A stretch of DNA of 64,000 nt from UBA668 sp041394605 (GTDB lineage Bacteria; Actinomycetota; Acidimicrobiia; Acidimicrobiales; Ilumatobacteraceae): assembly GCA_041394605.1 (NCBI GenBank), contig JAWKHX010000008.1, positions 62,001 to 126,000 on the forward strand, read 5' to 3'. A model generated the notes under the pieces. That model was not told the origin of the DNA. It saw only the letters and a program-made list of their open reading frames with translations, and searched no databases. Positions 34,462 to 42,771 of the stretch are shown in pieces (position 1 is the stretch's first letter; each line of letters starts with the position of its first letter). Made by a program: the position numbers and the translations under genes.

Positions 34462-35931
34462 ATGTCCCGCAGGATCGAAATCGAGCTCACCAGCGCGCGC
34501 CCCGACGGCACGTGGACGTGGCGGGCCGCCGGCGCTCAGAAGCCCAAGGGTGTGCTCGACGGCACCCTGCTGCCCGGGGACGCCGCGGTCGGCGCGGTGT
34601 TCCGCGCCGAGGCGGAGAACGATCTGGACGGGCTCACCATCCTGTCGGTCACGTCGGGCAAGGAGAAGTCCAGCCGCGGCAACGTGCTGGAACTGCTGCC
34701 CAGCGACAAGCCGTTCGAGGGCGTCACCCAGCAGTTGGCCCGCCGCGAGCGTGGCGACCGCGACCGTGGCGACCGGCGCGACCGTGGTCCCCGCGGCGAC
34801 CGCGACCGCGGCCCCCGTCGCGACGGCGATCGCGACCGCGGCGCCCGTCGCGACGGCGATCGCGACCGTGGCCCCCGTCGCGAGAGCGACCGTGGCCCCC
34901 GCCCCGACCGTGGCGACCGCCCGCAGCGCCCCCGCTTCCAGGCTCCGCCCGAGCTGCCGCAGCGCCCGAAGCCGAAGCGCCTGAAGCCCGGCCGCGCCCA
35001 CCGCAGCGAGGTCCTCAACGAGCTGCCCGAGGCCCAGCGCGCCGTCGCCGAGCGTGCGCTGCAGGGTGGCATTCCCGAGGTGCGCCGCGCCGTCAACGAG
35101 CAGAACCAGCGCCTGCGCGCCGAGGGCAAGGAAGAGATCCCCGCCGCCGGCCTGCTGGCCATCGCCGAGCAGTTGCTGCCCAAGCTGCGCGTCGCCGAAT
35201 GGCTGGACCGCGCCACCGCCGCCAAGGCCGATCTGGAAGAGCTGGACCTGCGCGACCTGCGCAGCGTGGTGGCCGCCGCGGAGGACCCCATGGTGGCCCG
35301 CGACGAGACCACCCGCGCCCTGGCCACCGAGCTGAAGGACGCGCTGGTCACCAAGCAGGAGAAGGAACTGTCGCTGTGGTTCGAGGACATCGAGGCCGCG
35401 CTGGGTGTGGGCCGTGTGGTCCGTGCGCTGAAGCTGTCGTCCCAGCCCCCGAAGGCCGGCGTGCCCTTCCCCGGCGAGCTGGCCGCCCGCCTCGGTGAGG
35501 CCGCAACCGGCAACCTCACCGCCGACGCCCTGCCCGATCGCTGGGTGGCGGTGCTGGAGGCCGCGGCCTTCAGCCCGGTGCGTACCCACGTCACCCCCAC
35601 CGCGCCCCCGGCGCAGAGCAACGATGAACTGGCTGCCACGGTGAAGCGGCTGGCTCCGGCGCTGCCCCAGGTGGCCGCCCTGTTCGGCGTGGAGGTCGCC
35701 CCCAACGCCCCGCAGCCCAAGCCGCTGCGGCCAACCCGGCCTGCCGGCCCTGCCGCCAAGAAGCCGCCCAAGCCCGCCCCGGCGCCGGCCGCCAAGCCGC
35801 CGGTGGCGGAGACCCCCGCCGCAGAGGCTGTCGAGGCACCCACCGCCGAGGCACCCACCGCGGAGGCCCCCACCGCGGAGGCACCCACCGCCGAGGCACC
35901 CACCGCCGAGGCCGACACCCCGGAGGGCTGA
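34462..35931 (+). CDS. Conserved-looking protein with RD/RG-repeat region and AEAPT-repeat tail
   Basis: A 489-residue protein I cannot assign. Residues 1-90 form a possible beta-rich domain (RIEIELTSARPDGTWTWRAAGAQKPKG). Residues 95-155 are repeated RDRG/GDRDR units, with short DNA repeats at 34740-34920, similar to RNA-binding RGG/RD regions. Residues 175-400 are a helical core (HRSEVLNELPEAQRAVAERALQ...). The C terminus is Pro/Ala/Lys-rich and ends in five AEAPT repeats (35823-35910). ATG at 34462 fits the -10 spacing. RNA binding is suggested by composition only. Confidence 0.65.
   Translation: MSRRIEIELTSARPDGTWTWRAAGAQKPKGVLDGTLLPGDAAVGAVFRAEAENDLDGLTILSVTSGKEKSSRGNVLELLPSDKPFEGVTQQLARRERGDRDRGDRRDRGPRGDRDRGPRRDGDRDRGARRDGDRDRGPRRESDRGPRPDRGDRPQRPRFQAPPELPQRPKPKRLKPGRAHRSEVLNELPEAQRAVAERALQGGIPEVRRAVNEQNQRLRAEGKEEIPAAGLLAIAEQLLPKLRVAEWLDRATAAKADLEELDLRDLRSVVAAAEDPMVARDETTRALATELKDALVTKQEKELSLWFEDIEAALGVGRVVRALKLSSQPPKAGVPFPGELAARLGEAATGNLTADALPDRWVAVLEAAAFSPVRTHVTPTAPPAQSNDELAATVKRLAPALPQVAALFGVEVAPNAPQPKPLRPTRPAGPAAKKPPKPAPAPAAKPPVAETPAAEAVEAPTAEAPTAEAPTAEAPTAEAPTAEADTPEG
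34740..34920 (+). repeat. Short tandem repeats coding RD/RG units
   Basis: Variable GACCGTGG / CGCGACGG-type units repeat inside the RG-rich gene, keeping the reading frame. Confidence 0.7.
35823..35910 (+). repeat. In-frame repeat coding AEAPT units
   Basis: About five GAGGC(A/C)CCCACCGC(C/G) units of 15 nt encode the protein's C-terminal AEAPT repeats. Confidence 0.75.
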
Positions 35932-35966
35932 ACCCACCCGGTTCGGTCCGCCGCCGGTGCTGCCGC

Positions 35967-35972
35967 TACCGT
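35967..35972 (+). promoter_or_regulatory. Leaderless -10 box of the crotonase gene
   Basis: TACCGT lies 7 nt before the ATG at 35980. Confidence 0.5.
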
Positions 35973-35979
35973 CGGCGGC

Positions 35980-36765
35980 ATGTCGGACATCGTCACCTAC
36001 GCCACCCAGGGCCGCATCGCCATCATCACCCTGAACCGTCCCGAGGCGCGCAACGCCGTCAACGGCGACGTCGCGCAGGGCATGGAAGCCGCCATCGACC
36101 AGATGGAGGCCGACCCCGACGTGTGGGTGGGCATCATCACCGCCAACACCGAGGGCCAGGAGAAGCCGGTGTTCTGCGCCGGCGCCGACCTGAAGGCCAT
36201 CAACTCCGGCCAGGCCGGGTCGCTGGGCACCGCCAAGGGCGGGTTCGCCGGCTTCGTGTACCGCGAGCGGCGCAAGCCGGTCATCGTGGCCGTGGACGGC
36301 CTGGCCACCGCCGGTGGCTGCGAGATCGTGCTGGCCGCCGACCTGGTGGTGGCCACCACCCGCTCCGCCTTCGGCCTGGCCGAGGTCAAGCGCAACCTCA
36401 TCGCCGGTGCGGGCGGCCTGTTCCGCCTGCCCCGGGCCATCGGCCAGGCAGCGGCCATGGAGGCCATCCTCACCGGTGAGCCGATCCCGGCCGAGCGGGC
36501 CTACAACCTCGGCCTCGTCACCCGCCTCACCGAGCCGGGCAACGCCCTCACCGAGGCGCTCGCCCTGGCGGGCAAGATCACCGAGGCCGCCCCGTTGGCC
36601 GCGTGGGCCAGCCGGAAGGTGGTGCTGGCCGCCGCCTGGGCCGACGACGAGACCTTGAAGAAGATGACCAACGACGAGTTCGCCGGGATCATGGCGTCGG
36701 AAGACACCAAGGAAGGGCTCACCGCCTTCATCGAGAAGCGCCCGCCGAACTGGAAGGGCCGCTGA
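35980..36765 (+). CDS. Enoyl-CoA hydratase/isomerase (crotonase family)
   Basis: A 261-residue crotonase. IAIITLNRPEARNAVNGDVAQGMEAAI and PVFCAGADLKAI provide the first oxyanion-hole loop, VDGLATAGGCEIVLAADLVVAT the second. The catalytic acidic position in FGLAEVKRNLIAGAGGLFRLPRAIG matches beta-oxidation or degradation enzymes. Substrate is not determined. It stands alone, 49 bases after the RG-rich gene, and converges on the GNAT gene. Confidence 0.88.
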   Translation: MSDIVTYATQGRIAIITLNRPEARNAVNGDVAQGMEAAIDQMEADPDVWVGIITANTEGQEKPVFCAGADLKAINSGQAGSLGTAKGGFAGFVYRERRKPVIVAVDGLATAGGCEIVLAADLVVATTRSAFGLAEVKRNLIAGAGGLFRLPRAIGQAAAMEAILTGEPIPAERAYNLGLVTRLTEPGNALTEALALAGKITEAAPLAAWASRKVVLAAAWADDETLKKMTNDEFAGIMASEDTKEGLTAFIEKRPPNWKGR

Positions 36766-36785
36766 GCCCCACGGGCCGACGCTCG

Positions 36786-37226
36786 TCAGAGCGGGGTGGA
36801 CACCACGATCAGCCGGGCGGTGATCCCCGCCCGTTCGTAGAGGTTCTTCGTGTCGCGATCGCCGGGCAGCGCCCAGCCGTCCAGGCGGGTGCACCCGGTG
36901 GCCCGCGCCGTCGCCACCGCGGTGGCCAGCAGTTCGTCACCCATGCCCAGCTCTCGGGCCTCGGGCGTCACCCACACCTCCTGCACGCGCGCGATCGCCC
37001 CCTCCACGGCGAGCGAGAGCACGGCCACCACCACGTCGTCGATGGTGCCCACCCAGGTGGGCCGTGTGGGGTCGCCCACATGGCCCGACCAGTCCCCCAC
37101 CGGCGGGCTGCCGGCCAGCAGGGCCGCGCCGCCACGGGCGTCGGCAATGGCCAGGCGAGCCTCGGCTTCCAGTGCGGCCACGTCGGACGCGTCCGTGGCA
37201 GCCAGCGGGCGCACGACGGTTTCCAC
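36786..37226 (-). CDS. GNAT family N-acetyltransferase
   Basis: A 146-residue acetyltransferase. VVVAVLSLAVEGAIARVQEVWVTPEARELGMGDELLATAVATARATGC contains the acetyl-CoA loop (R/Q-x-x-G-x-G/A variant ARELGMGD) and the C-terminal KNLYERAGITARLIV is the usual GNAT ending. GTG at 37226 starts 3 bases from the stop of the preceding gene. It is the last gene of a small operon after the acidic protein. The acetyl acceptor is unknown. Confidence 0.82.
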   Translation of the reverse strand: METVVRPLAATDASDVAALEAEARLAIADARGGAALLAGSPPVGDWSGHVGDPTRPTWVGTIDDVVVAVLSLAVEGAIARVQEVWVTPEARELGMGDELLATAVATARATGCTRLDGWALPGDRDTKNLYERAGITARLIVVSTPL

Positions 37227-37228
37227 AG

Positions 37229-37657
37229 CTAGTGCCCCAACGCGTCCAGCTTGGCCAGCACGGTGCGCCGGGCCCGAGTGGCCTGCTCGTACTCGCGCAC
37301 CATGTCGCGCTCGGCACCCGGCAGGCGGTCCAGCAGGGGCACGAGTTCGGCGGCGGTGAGCAGGTGATAGCCGTCGAAGGGCTCGTCGGGCACGGGGCGG
37401 GCCGGTGCGGTGGTTGCCGGCTCGGCCTGTGCGGGTGCGGGCGCCGGTGCCACACGTTGGGCTCGGGCTTCCTGCATCTGGCGGCGGCCGTAGTGCACGG
37501 CCATCTCGCCCACCCAGCGGGCGACCCGCACCCGGTTCTCCAGTTCGGCCTTGCCGTCGGCCACCAGGCGCGGCAGGTCTTCCCGCACCTGCACGGCCAG
37601 GCCGATTGGGGCGTACACCAAGGCCTCCAGCAGGCGGGCTGCGGGCGGCTTGGGCAT
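37229..37657 (-). CDS. Hypothetical protein with lipid-droplet-protein-like N terminus
   Basis: A 142-residue protein. Residues 5-65 (ARLLEALVYAPIGLAVQVREDLPRLVADGKAELENRVRVARWVGEMAVHYGRRQM) are amphipathic and resemble the N-terminal region of actinobacterial lipid-droplet-associated or phasin-like proteins; I cannot assign a family firmly. A Pro/Ala linker is followed by a short helical domain (FDGYHLLTAAELVPLLDRLPGAERDMVREYEQATRARRTVLAKLDAL). ATG at 37657 is preferred to an upstream start. It is between the acidic protein and a GNAT gene. Confidence 0.6.
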   Translation of the reverse strand: MPKPPAARLLEALVYAPIGLAVQVREDLPRLVADGKAELENRVRVARWVGEMAVHYGRRQMQEARAQRVAPAPAPAQAEPATTAPARPVPDEPFDGYHLLTAAELVPLLDRLPGAERDMVREYEQATRARRTVLAKLDALGH

Positions 37658-37665
37658 GGTGGACC

Positions 37666-38166
37666 TCAGCGGAAGAGCGGGCAGTCGTCGTCGCCCACGG
37701 GGCATCCGGGGGCGTTCTGGCGGACCAGCAAGAAGCAGCTGGGGCACAGCTGCTCGTCGGCCCGCTTCGGCTGCAGCCGGTCGGAGGCCTCGCCGCGCTC
37801 CTCGGGCTCTTCTTCTTCCTCGTCCTCTTCGTCCTCGGCGGCGACCAGGCGGTCCTTCAGGATGGTGTCCAGGTCGGCTTCGACATCGTCAGGGGCGAGC
37901 AGTTCGTCGTCCTCGTCCTCGTCCTCGGAGACGGAGCGGCGTACGGGTCCGCCGGACTCGCCGTCCTCCTCGTCCTCGTCGTCGCCGTCGCCACCGTCGA
38001 AGTCGTCGTCGTCTTCGATGCCACCGAACTCGTCGTCGTCGCCGTCGAGATCCTCTTCGTCGAGATCCTCTTCGTCGAGGTCGGCCGGGTCGAGGTCTTC
38101 CTCTTCCTCGGCAGCCTCGTCCTCGAACTCCTCGGGATCTTCCATCATCTCGTCGTCGTCAGCCAT
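37666..38166 (-). CDS. Highly acidic protein with C-terminal zinc ribbon (DUF4193-like)
   Basis: A 166-residue protein. Residues 1-125 are almost entirely Asp/Glu. The C-terminal part KRADEQLCPSCFLLVRQNAP...CPVGDDDCPLF holds four cysteines and matches the KQADEFTCSSCFLV segment of DUF4193, an actinobacterial family of unknown role. An AAGGA ribosome site precedes the ATG. The acidic part could mimic nucleic acid or bind basic proteins; that is inference. It begins an operon of three genes. Confidence 0.72.
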   Translation of the reverse strand: MADDDEMMEDPEEFEDEAAEEEEDLDPADLDEEDLDEEDLDGDDDEFGGIEDDDDFDGGDGDDEDEEDGESGGPVRRSVSEDEDEDDELLAPDDVEADLDTILKDRLVAAEDEEDEEEEEPEERGEASDRLQPKRADEQLCPSCFLLVRQNAPGCPVGDDDCPLFR

Positions 38167-38276
38167 CGATTCGTCCTTGTCGCGTGTCCCGTGAGGCCCG
38201 GGATACTACGGCGGGCCGTGGGGAGGATACTCACCCCACTACGTGACAACGGTCACGAAGCGTCGGCGGGCGGATC

Positions 38277-39878
38277 TCAGACTCCGCCGCGCCGGGCTTC
38301 CGCTCGGCGCTCGGCCTCCAGACGCTCCAGTTCCGGCGCCTCGGTGGTCATGTGGGTCATCGCCGCGGCGACCGCCCGGTGACCGGCCTGCTCGTCGATC
38401 AGCCGGTGCATCTCCAGCGCCACCCGGCGGTACGACGGGTGGCCCTGCGGCGACGACCGCAGTTCCAGAAGGTGCACGGCCTCGCGGGCGTTGAACTGCA
38501 TCGAGTAGCGCATGCGGTAGGCCATGCTGACGGCGTACTGGGCCTGCTGGGGGAAGTCGTCCTTCAGCGCGTCGTAGAGCGCCGCGCTGCGGGCCATGGC
38601 GTCGTCGAACACCTCGGCCATGCCGGCTTCCTCCACCAGTTCGGGGCGCACGTAGCCGTGGTTCGGGGTCAGCGACTGCCACTCGATGGTGAGCATGCGG
38701 TGCCGCTGCAGGTCGCGGAAGGCGCCGTAGTCGCTGAGTACGTCGAAGCGGTAGTCCACCCGCTCGAACGCCCGGCCTGGCTTGTGCCGGCGGTTCTCCC
38801 GGTCGCCCACATAGGCCTGCACCAGGGCCAGGCGCTCCGTGGCACCCAGGCTGCGGATGCGCTCCAGCAACTGGTGCTCGGGCAGATGGGTGTGCGGGTA
38901 GCAGATGGCGGCGAGCAGCTTGTCCTCCGCCTCGGGGTCCCAGTCCACCAGGGTGACGGACTCCACATGGTCCACCGGGGTCTGGCCGAACAGGGAGCCC
39001 ACGAGGTCGGCGGTGCGCTCGCGGGTGCTGGCCAGGTAGTGGCTCCAGCGGCCGCCACGCTCGGGCAGGTCCACCCTGCGCAGGAAGCTGGGGATGACCT
39101 TGCGCAGTTCGTGCAGCATCAGGTCGGCGTAGTGGCGGGCCTCGGGCAGCGGGTGCGAGCGCATGCGGATGAGCAGCGACTCGAACGCCTGGCCGGAGCC
39201 GTAGATGCCCACATTGCTGAGGGCTGCTGCCGGCAGCACGCCCCGCACGGCATCCAGCGCCTTCGCCCTGGTGGCCATGCGGTAGACGAAGTCGCTGTCC
39301 GCGTCGTCGCGGGGCACCGTGGCCCGCACGTGCTCGGTGACCCGGTTGAGCAGCAGGCTGTAGCTGTCGAACATGCGGTCCATGTCGCCCACGTAGCGGG
39401 TGCCGAAGCGGCTGGAGAGGATGGCCGGGTCGCGGTAGAACCGGTAGCGGCCGCCGAGCCGGGCGTCGTAGCTGATGTACCGGGTGCTCTGCTCCAGGTA
39501 GCTCATCAGCCGGCCCCACTCCAGCACCTTGGTGAGGATGTTGCTGGCCTGCTCGCAGGCCAGGTGCACACCGCCCAACTGGGCCACGGAGTCGTCGCCG
39601 TACTCGAAGAACACCTTTTCGTACAGTTCCTCGGCGCGCTCCAGACCCACCGTGGCGTCGATGGTGACGTCGCCCGACACGTCAAGATCGCCGACGAATT
39701 CGTCGAGGAACAGGCGGCGCAGACTCTTCGGGCTACGGCTGTAGCGGGCGAACAGGGCGCCCTTCACCACCTCCGGAAGGTTGACCAGTGCGAACACAGG
39801 ACCATCCAGATTGGTGAAATAACGCCGGAGGATGTCCTCCTCGTCCGATGTGAACTCCTCCGGGACGTACACCGTCAC
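38277..39878 (-). CDS. Double-domain ThyX-like (FAD-dependent thymidylate synthase family) protein
   Basis: A 533-residue protein, about twice the length of ThyX. The first half (about 30-250) has GRLMSYLEQSTRYISYD, the second (about 290-520) has FRDLQRHRMLTIEWQSLTPNHGYV and NAREAVHLLELRSSPQGHPSYRRVALEMHRLI, both recognisable ThyX segments. The canonical RHRxxSxNxxSxR motif is only partly kept in either half (RHRMLTIEWQSLT), so thymidylate synthase activity is doubtful. GTG at 39878 is favoured by TAGGAT 7 nt upstream; ATG at 39887 overlaps that box. It may be a flavin enzyme with changed function. Confidence 0.8.
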   Translation of the reverse strand: MTVYVPEEFTSDEEDILRRYFTNLDGPVFALVNLPEVVKGALFARYSRSPKSLRRLFLDEFVGDLDVSGDVTIDATVGLERAEELYEKVFFEYGDDSVAQLGGVHLACEQASNILTKVLEWGRLMSYLEQSTRYISYDARLGGRYRFYRDPAILSSRFGTRYVGDMDRMFDSYSLLLNRVTEHVRATVPRDDADSDFVYRMATRAKALDAVRGVLPAAALSNVGIYGSGQAFESLLIRMRSHPLPEARHYADLMLHELRKVIPSFLRRVDLPERGGRWSHYLASTRERTADLVGSLFGQTPVDHVESVTLVDWDPEAEDKLLAAICYPHTHLPEHQLLERIRSLGATERLALVQAYVGDRENRRHKPGRAFERVDYRFDVLSDYGAFRDLQRHRMLTIEWQSLTPNHGYVRPELVEEAGMAEVFDDAMARSAALYDALKDDFPQQAQYAVSMAYRMRYSMQFNAREAVHLLELRSSPQGHPSYRRVALEMHRLIDEQAGHRAVAAAMTHMTTEAPELERLEAERRAEARRGGV

Positions 39879-39885
39879 GCCGGGC

Positions 39886-39891
39886 ATCCTA
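39886..39891 (-). promoter_or_regulatory. Leaderless -10 box of the ThyX-like gene
   Basis: TAGGAT (minus strand) lies 7 nt before the GTG at 39878. Confidence 0.5.
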
Positions 39892-39947
39892 CGGGCCGCG
39901 TCGCCGTGTGCCGGGGATGCCGTCGTGCCGGCCGTCACGCAGGGCGG

Positions 39948-41150
39948 TCAGAGCACCGGCACGCCCCGCGGCCGGGCGTCGAACGCCGCCGCGCTGGCGG
40001 CCCTCAACTCAGCCGAGCACCACAGGTCCACCACCGTCATGGCCATCGCCTTGGCACCGTCGATGACGGCCCGGTCCCCTGCCTCGCTGACGGCGTGGCG
40101 GGCGAACTCGACCGAGTGGATCGGCACGCCATCGGGCGCCACCTGGATCATCGGGTGGATCGACGGCACGAGGTAGCTGATGTTGCCCATGTCGGTGCTG
40201 CCCATCACGACCTTGCCGGACACGGACGGGTCGGCCACCTGGCGTCCCACCCGTGCCGCGTTGGCCACGTAGCTCGCCACCATCGGGCCGTTGTCCACCA
40301 TCTCGGCGTACACGTTGTCGATCCACTCGTGGGTCATGGTGCAGCCGCAGGCCGTGGCGGCGGACTCCAGGCCGGTGTGGACACGGGCCTTGAGGTCCTG
40401 CAGCCGGGCGATCGTGCCCGACCGGATGTACCAGTCCATCGCCGCATCCGACGGCACGATGTTCGGCTTGTCGCCGCCGTGGGTGAAGATGCCGTGGATG
40501 CGCTCGTCGGGGCGGATGTGCTGGCGCATGGCCGCCAGGTTCATGTAGCCGAGCACCGCGGCGTCCAGGGCGTTGCGGCCCTCCCACGGGGCAGCGGCGG
40601 CGTGGGCGGCCTTGCCGTGGAAGTGCACGGCAAGCTCCTGGATGGCCAGGCAGTCCATGCGGATCAGGTCCGCGTCGGCGGGGTGCACCATCATCGCCGC
40701 GTCCACCCCGTCGAAGGCGCCCTTGCGGGCCATGCGCACCTTGCCGCCGCCGCCTTCCTCGGCCGGAGTGCCCATGATCCGCACCGTGCCGCCCGCAGCG
40801 TCGGCCACCGCGGCCGCTGCCAGGCCGGCGCCGAGGCCGGCGGTGGCGATGATGTTGTGCCCGCAGGCGTGACCCACGCCGGGGAGGGCGTCGTACTCGC
40901 ACAGCACGGCCACCACCGGGCCACCATTGCCGTACGACGAGTCGAACGCCGTGGCCAGGTCGTAGGCGTGGCGCACGGGCTGCACGCCGTGGGCCTCCAG
41001 CAGGTCAGTGAGCAAGCCGTGGGCGAAGTGCTCCTCGTAGTTGAGTTCGGGGTGAGCATGGATCTGATGGCTGGCATCCACCAGCACGTCGGCCAGTTGG
41101 TCGACGCGGTCACAGACCGCCTGCTTCAAGGCCTCGGCGTCGGCAGCCAT
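39948..41150 (-). CDS. M20-family amidohydrolase (AbgB/aminoacylase-like)
   Basis: A 400-residue metallo-hydrolase. HQIHAHPELNYEE and AVLCEYDALPGVGHACGHNIIATAGLGAG hold metal ligands, TPAEEGGGGKVRMARKGAFDGVD the catalytic acids, and AVHFHGKAAHAAAAPWEGRNALDA begins the dimerisation domain. The pattern fits peptidase M20 domain enzymes such as AbgB that act on aminobenzoyl-glutamate or N-acyl amino acids. ATG at 41150 is one base from the reductase stop, so the two are in one operon. Substrate unknown. Confidence 0.88.
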   Translation of the reverse strand: MAADAEALKQAVCDRVDQLADVLVDASHQIHAHPELNYEEHFAHGLLTDLLEAHGVQPVRHAYDLATAFDSSYGNGGPVVAVLCEYDALPGVGHACGHNIIATAGLGAGLAAAAVADAAGGTVRIMGTPAEEGGGGKVRMARKGAFDGVDAAMMVHPADADLIRMDCLAIQELAVHFHGKAAHAAAAPWEGRNALDAAVLGYMNLAAMRQHIRPDERIHGIFTHGGDKPNIVPSDAAMDWYIRSGTIARLQDLKARVHTGLESAATACGCTMTHEWIDNVYAEMVDNGPMVASYVANAARVGRQVADPSVSGKVVMGSTDMGNISYLVPSIHPMIQVAPDGVPIHSVEFARHAVSEAGDRAVIDGAKAMAMTVVDLWCSAELRAASAAAFDARPRGVPVL

Positions 41151-41151
41151 G

Positions 41152-42144
41152 TCAGCCCTCCCCGTGGGTGAGGACGATCTTGCCGAGTTGCTCACCGCGC
41201 TCGAGCCGCTCCAGCGCCTGGTCGTACTGGTCCAGCGGGTACGTGCGGTCCACGTGGACGTCCACGCCCTGGGCGACGAGCGCGGTGACCGCATCGAACT
41301 CCTCGTAGCTGCCCATGGTGCTGCCGATGATCTCGAACTGCTTGAAGAACAGGCGGGGCAGGTTCAGTTCCACCTTCTGGCCGCTGGTGCCCCCGCACAC
41401 CACCAGCCGGCCGCCCGGCTTCAGGCAGCGGACCGATTGGTCCCATGTGGCCGGGCCGACGCTCTCGATCACGATGTCCGCCTCCACCGGCCACTTGGCG
41501 TCGGTGCTGTCGTAGGCGGCGGCCGCACCCATGGTGAGTGCTTCGGCGCGCTTGGCCTCGCTGCGGCTGGTGGCCACCACCGTGCAGCCCATGTGCCGGG
41601 CGAGGGCGAGCGCGGCGCACGACACGCCGGACCCGATGCCCACCACCAGCACCGTCTGGCCGGCGGCGACCCGGGCCCGCTGGAGCATGCGGTAGGCGGT
41701 GAGGTAGGCCAGCGGGTAGGCCGCGCATTCCTCCCACGTGCGGCCGGCGGGGCGGGGGCGCACGTTGCGACCCGGGGCCACGGCGTACTCGGCGTGCCCA
41801 CCCCAGCAGTGCTCGCCGTAGATCATGAAGCCCGGGCCCATCGGGCTGTCGTTGCCGTAGCGGACGATGTCCTCCACCGGCGAGACGCCGGGGTTGACGA
41901 CGACCTCGTCGCCCACGGCGATGCCCGTGACGTCGCCGCCCACGGCGGCCACCACGCCGGCCACGTCGCACCCGGGCACATGCGGCAGGGGCGGCCGCGG
42001 CGCACCCCGGGTGACCCACAGGTCCATGTGGTTGAGCGCGCTGGCCACCACCCGGACGAGCACGTCGCCGGGGCCGACCTGCGGTTCGTCGATGGTGCCC
42101 CAGCGGTACGTGCCGGGCGATTCGTCGAGGATCCACGACTGCAT
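41152..42144 (-). CDS. Medium-chain (MDR) zinc-type alcohol dehydrogenase/reductase
   Basis: A 330-residue MDR. LVRVVASALNHMDLWVTRG, PHVPGCDVAGVV and VGDEVVVNP form the catalytic domain; the NAD(P) motif VLVVGIGSGVSCAALALARHMGC follows. The four-cysteine structural zinc loop is absent; that place reads SPVEDIVRYGNDSPMGPGFMIYGEHCWGGHAEY. Catalytic zinc ligands are plausible but not complete. ATG at 42144 has TAGGGT 6 nt upstream. It precedes the M20 amidohydrolase in one operon. Confidence 0.87.
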   Translation of the reverse strand: MQSWILDESPGTYRWGTIDEPQVGPGDVLVRVVASALNHMDLWVTRGAPRPPLPHVPGCDVAGVVAAVGGDVTGIAVGDEVVVNPGVSPVEDIVRYGNDSPMGPGFMIYGEHCWGGHAEYAVAPGRNVRPRPAGRTWEECAAYPLAYLTAYRMLQRARVAAGQTVLVVGIGSGVSCAALALARHMGCTVVATSRSEAKRAEALTMGAAAAYDSTDAKWPVEADIVIESVGPATWDQSVRCLKPGGRLVVCGGTSGQKVELNLPRLFFKQFEIIGSTMGSYEEFDAVTALVAQGVDVHVDRTYPLDQYDQALERLERGEQLGKIVLTHGEG

Positions 42145-42150
42145 GCGCCG

Positions 42151-42156
42151 ACCCTA
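42151..42156 (-). promoter_or_regulatory. Leaderless -10 box of the MDR-M20 operon
   Basis: TAGGGT (minus strand) lies 6 nt before the ATG at 42144. Confidence 0.5.
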
Positions 42157-42177
42157 CCCGGCTGCCTGCCGCCCGGC

Positions 42178-42771
42178 TCAGGCGTGGACGGTGAGGGCGT
42201 CGGGCTCGACGGCGACCTCGACGCGGCGGGCGGTGCGCCAGCGGACACCGTCGACCCACACCGTCGCCGGACGCTCCATCTCCAGCGAGTACCTGGCCAC
42301 GTGCGACGTGGTCAGCAGGGGGTGCGGCAGATGGGCGCCGACGCGGGACCGGCGGCGCGCCGCGAGGCGGGCACGCAGGCCCATCGCCGGGTCCACCCGC
42401 AGAACGTCCACCCTGCCGTCATTGGGGTGTGACCGGGGGGCCACGTCGAAGGGGCCGAGGAACTGGGCGTTCATCGCCAGCACCACGGCACCGCGCCACC
42501 AGTGCCGGCGCACCACCACGTGCGCCACCGCCACGGTGTCCTCACCGTCCGCTCGCACCTGCAACAGGTCCACCGGGGCGCGCACCACGGGGCCGTCGAA
42601 CCGTCCGGGCATGCTGCCGCCCATCGTGCGCGCCAGGTCGCCACTGCGCACCCCGAACGTGCGCTCGCCACGCAGGACGAGCTGGCGGGCCTCGGCGTCC
42701 GAGTCGGCGATTGCCAGCCCGGCCGGCACGTCGACCTGCTCGCCCCAGTCCTCACCCCTGCGGATCGGCAC
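42178..42771 (-). CDS. Diacylglycerol-kinase-like C-terminal domain protein
   Basis: A 197-residue protein resembling the second, beta-rich domain of YegS/DgkB-type lipid kinases: DLLQVRADGEDTVAVAHVVVRRHW, FLGPFDVAPRSHPNDGRVDVLRV and HLPHPLLTTSHVARYSLEMERPATVWVDG. The N-terminal nucleotide-binding domain with GGDGT is not present: GTG at 42771 starts inside the helicase gene. Either a stand-alone accessory domain or a remnant. It is the last gene of the tatB-tatC-helicase operon. Confidence 0.65.
   Translation of the reverse strand: MPIRRGEDWGEQVDVPAGLAIADSDAEARQLVLRGERTFGVRSGDLARTMGGSMPGRFDGPVVRAPVDLLQVRADGEDTVAVAHVVVRRHWWRGAVVLAMNAQFLGPFDVAPRSHPNDGRVDVLRVDPAMGLRARLAARRRSRVGAHLPHPLLTTSHVARYSLEMERPATVWVDGVRWRTARRVEVAVEPDALTVHA

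Noticed and set aside
34740..34920. Short regular repeats suggesting a CRISPR array
   Set aside because: The repeats are in frame inside a coding sequence, lack spacers and have no cas genes nearby.
37800..38160. Low-complexity Asp/Glu region as a spurious frame
   Set aside because: The frame ends in a DUF4193-like zinc ribbon with four Cys and has a ribosome site, so the acidic protein is kept as real.
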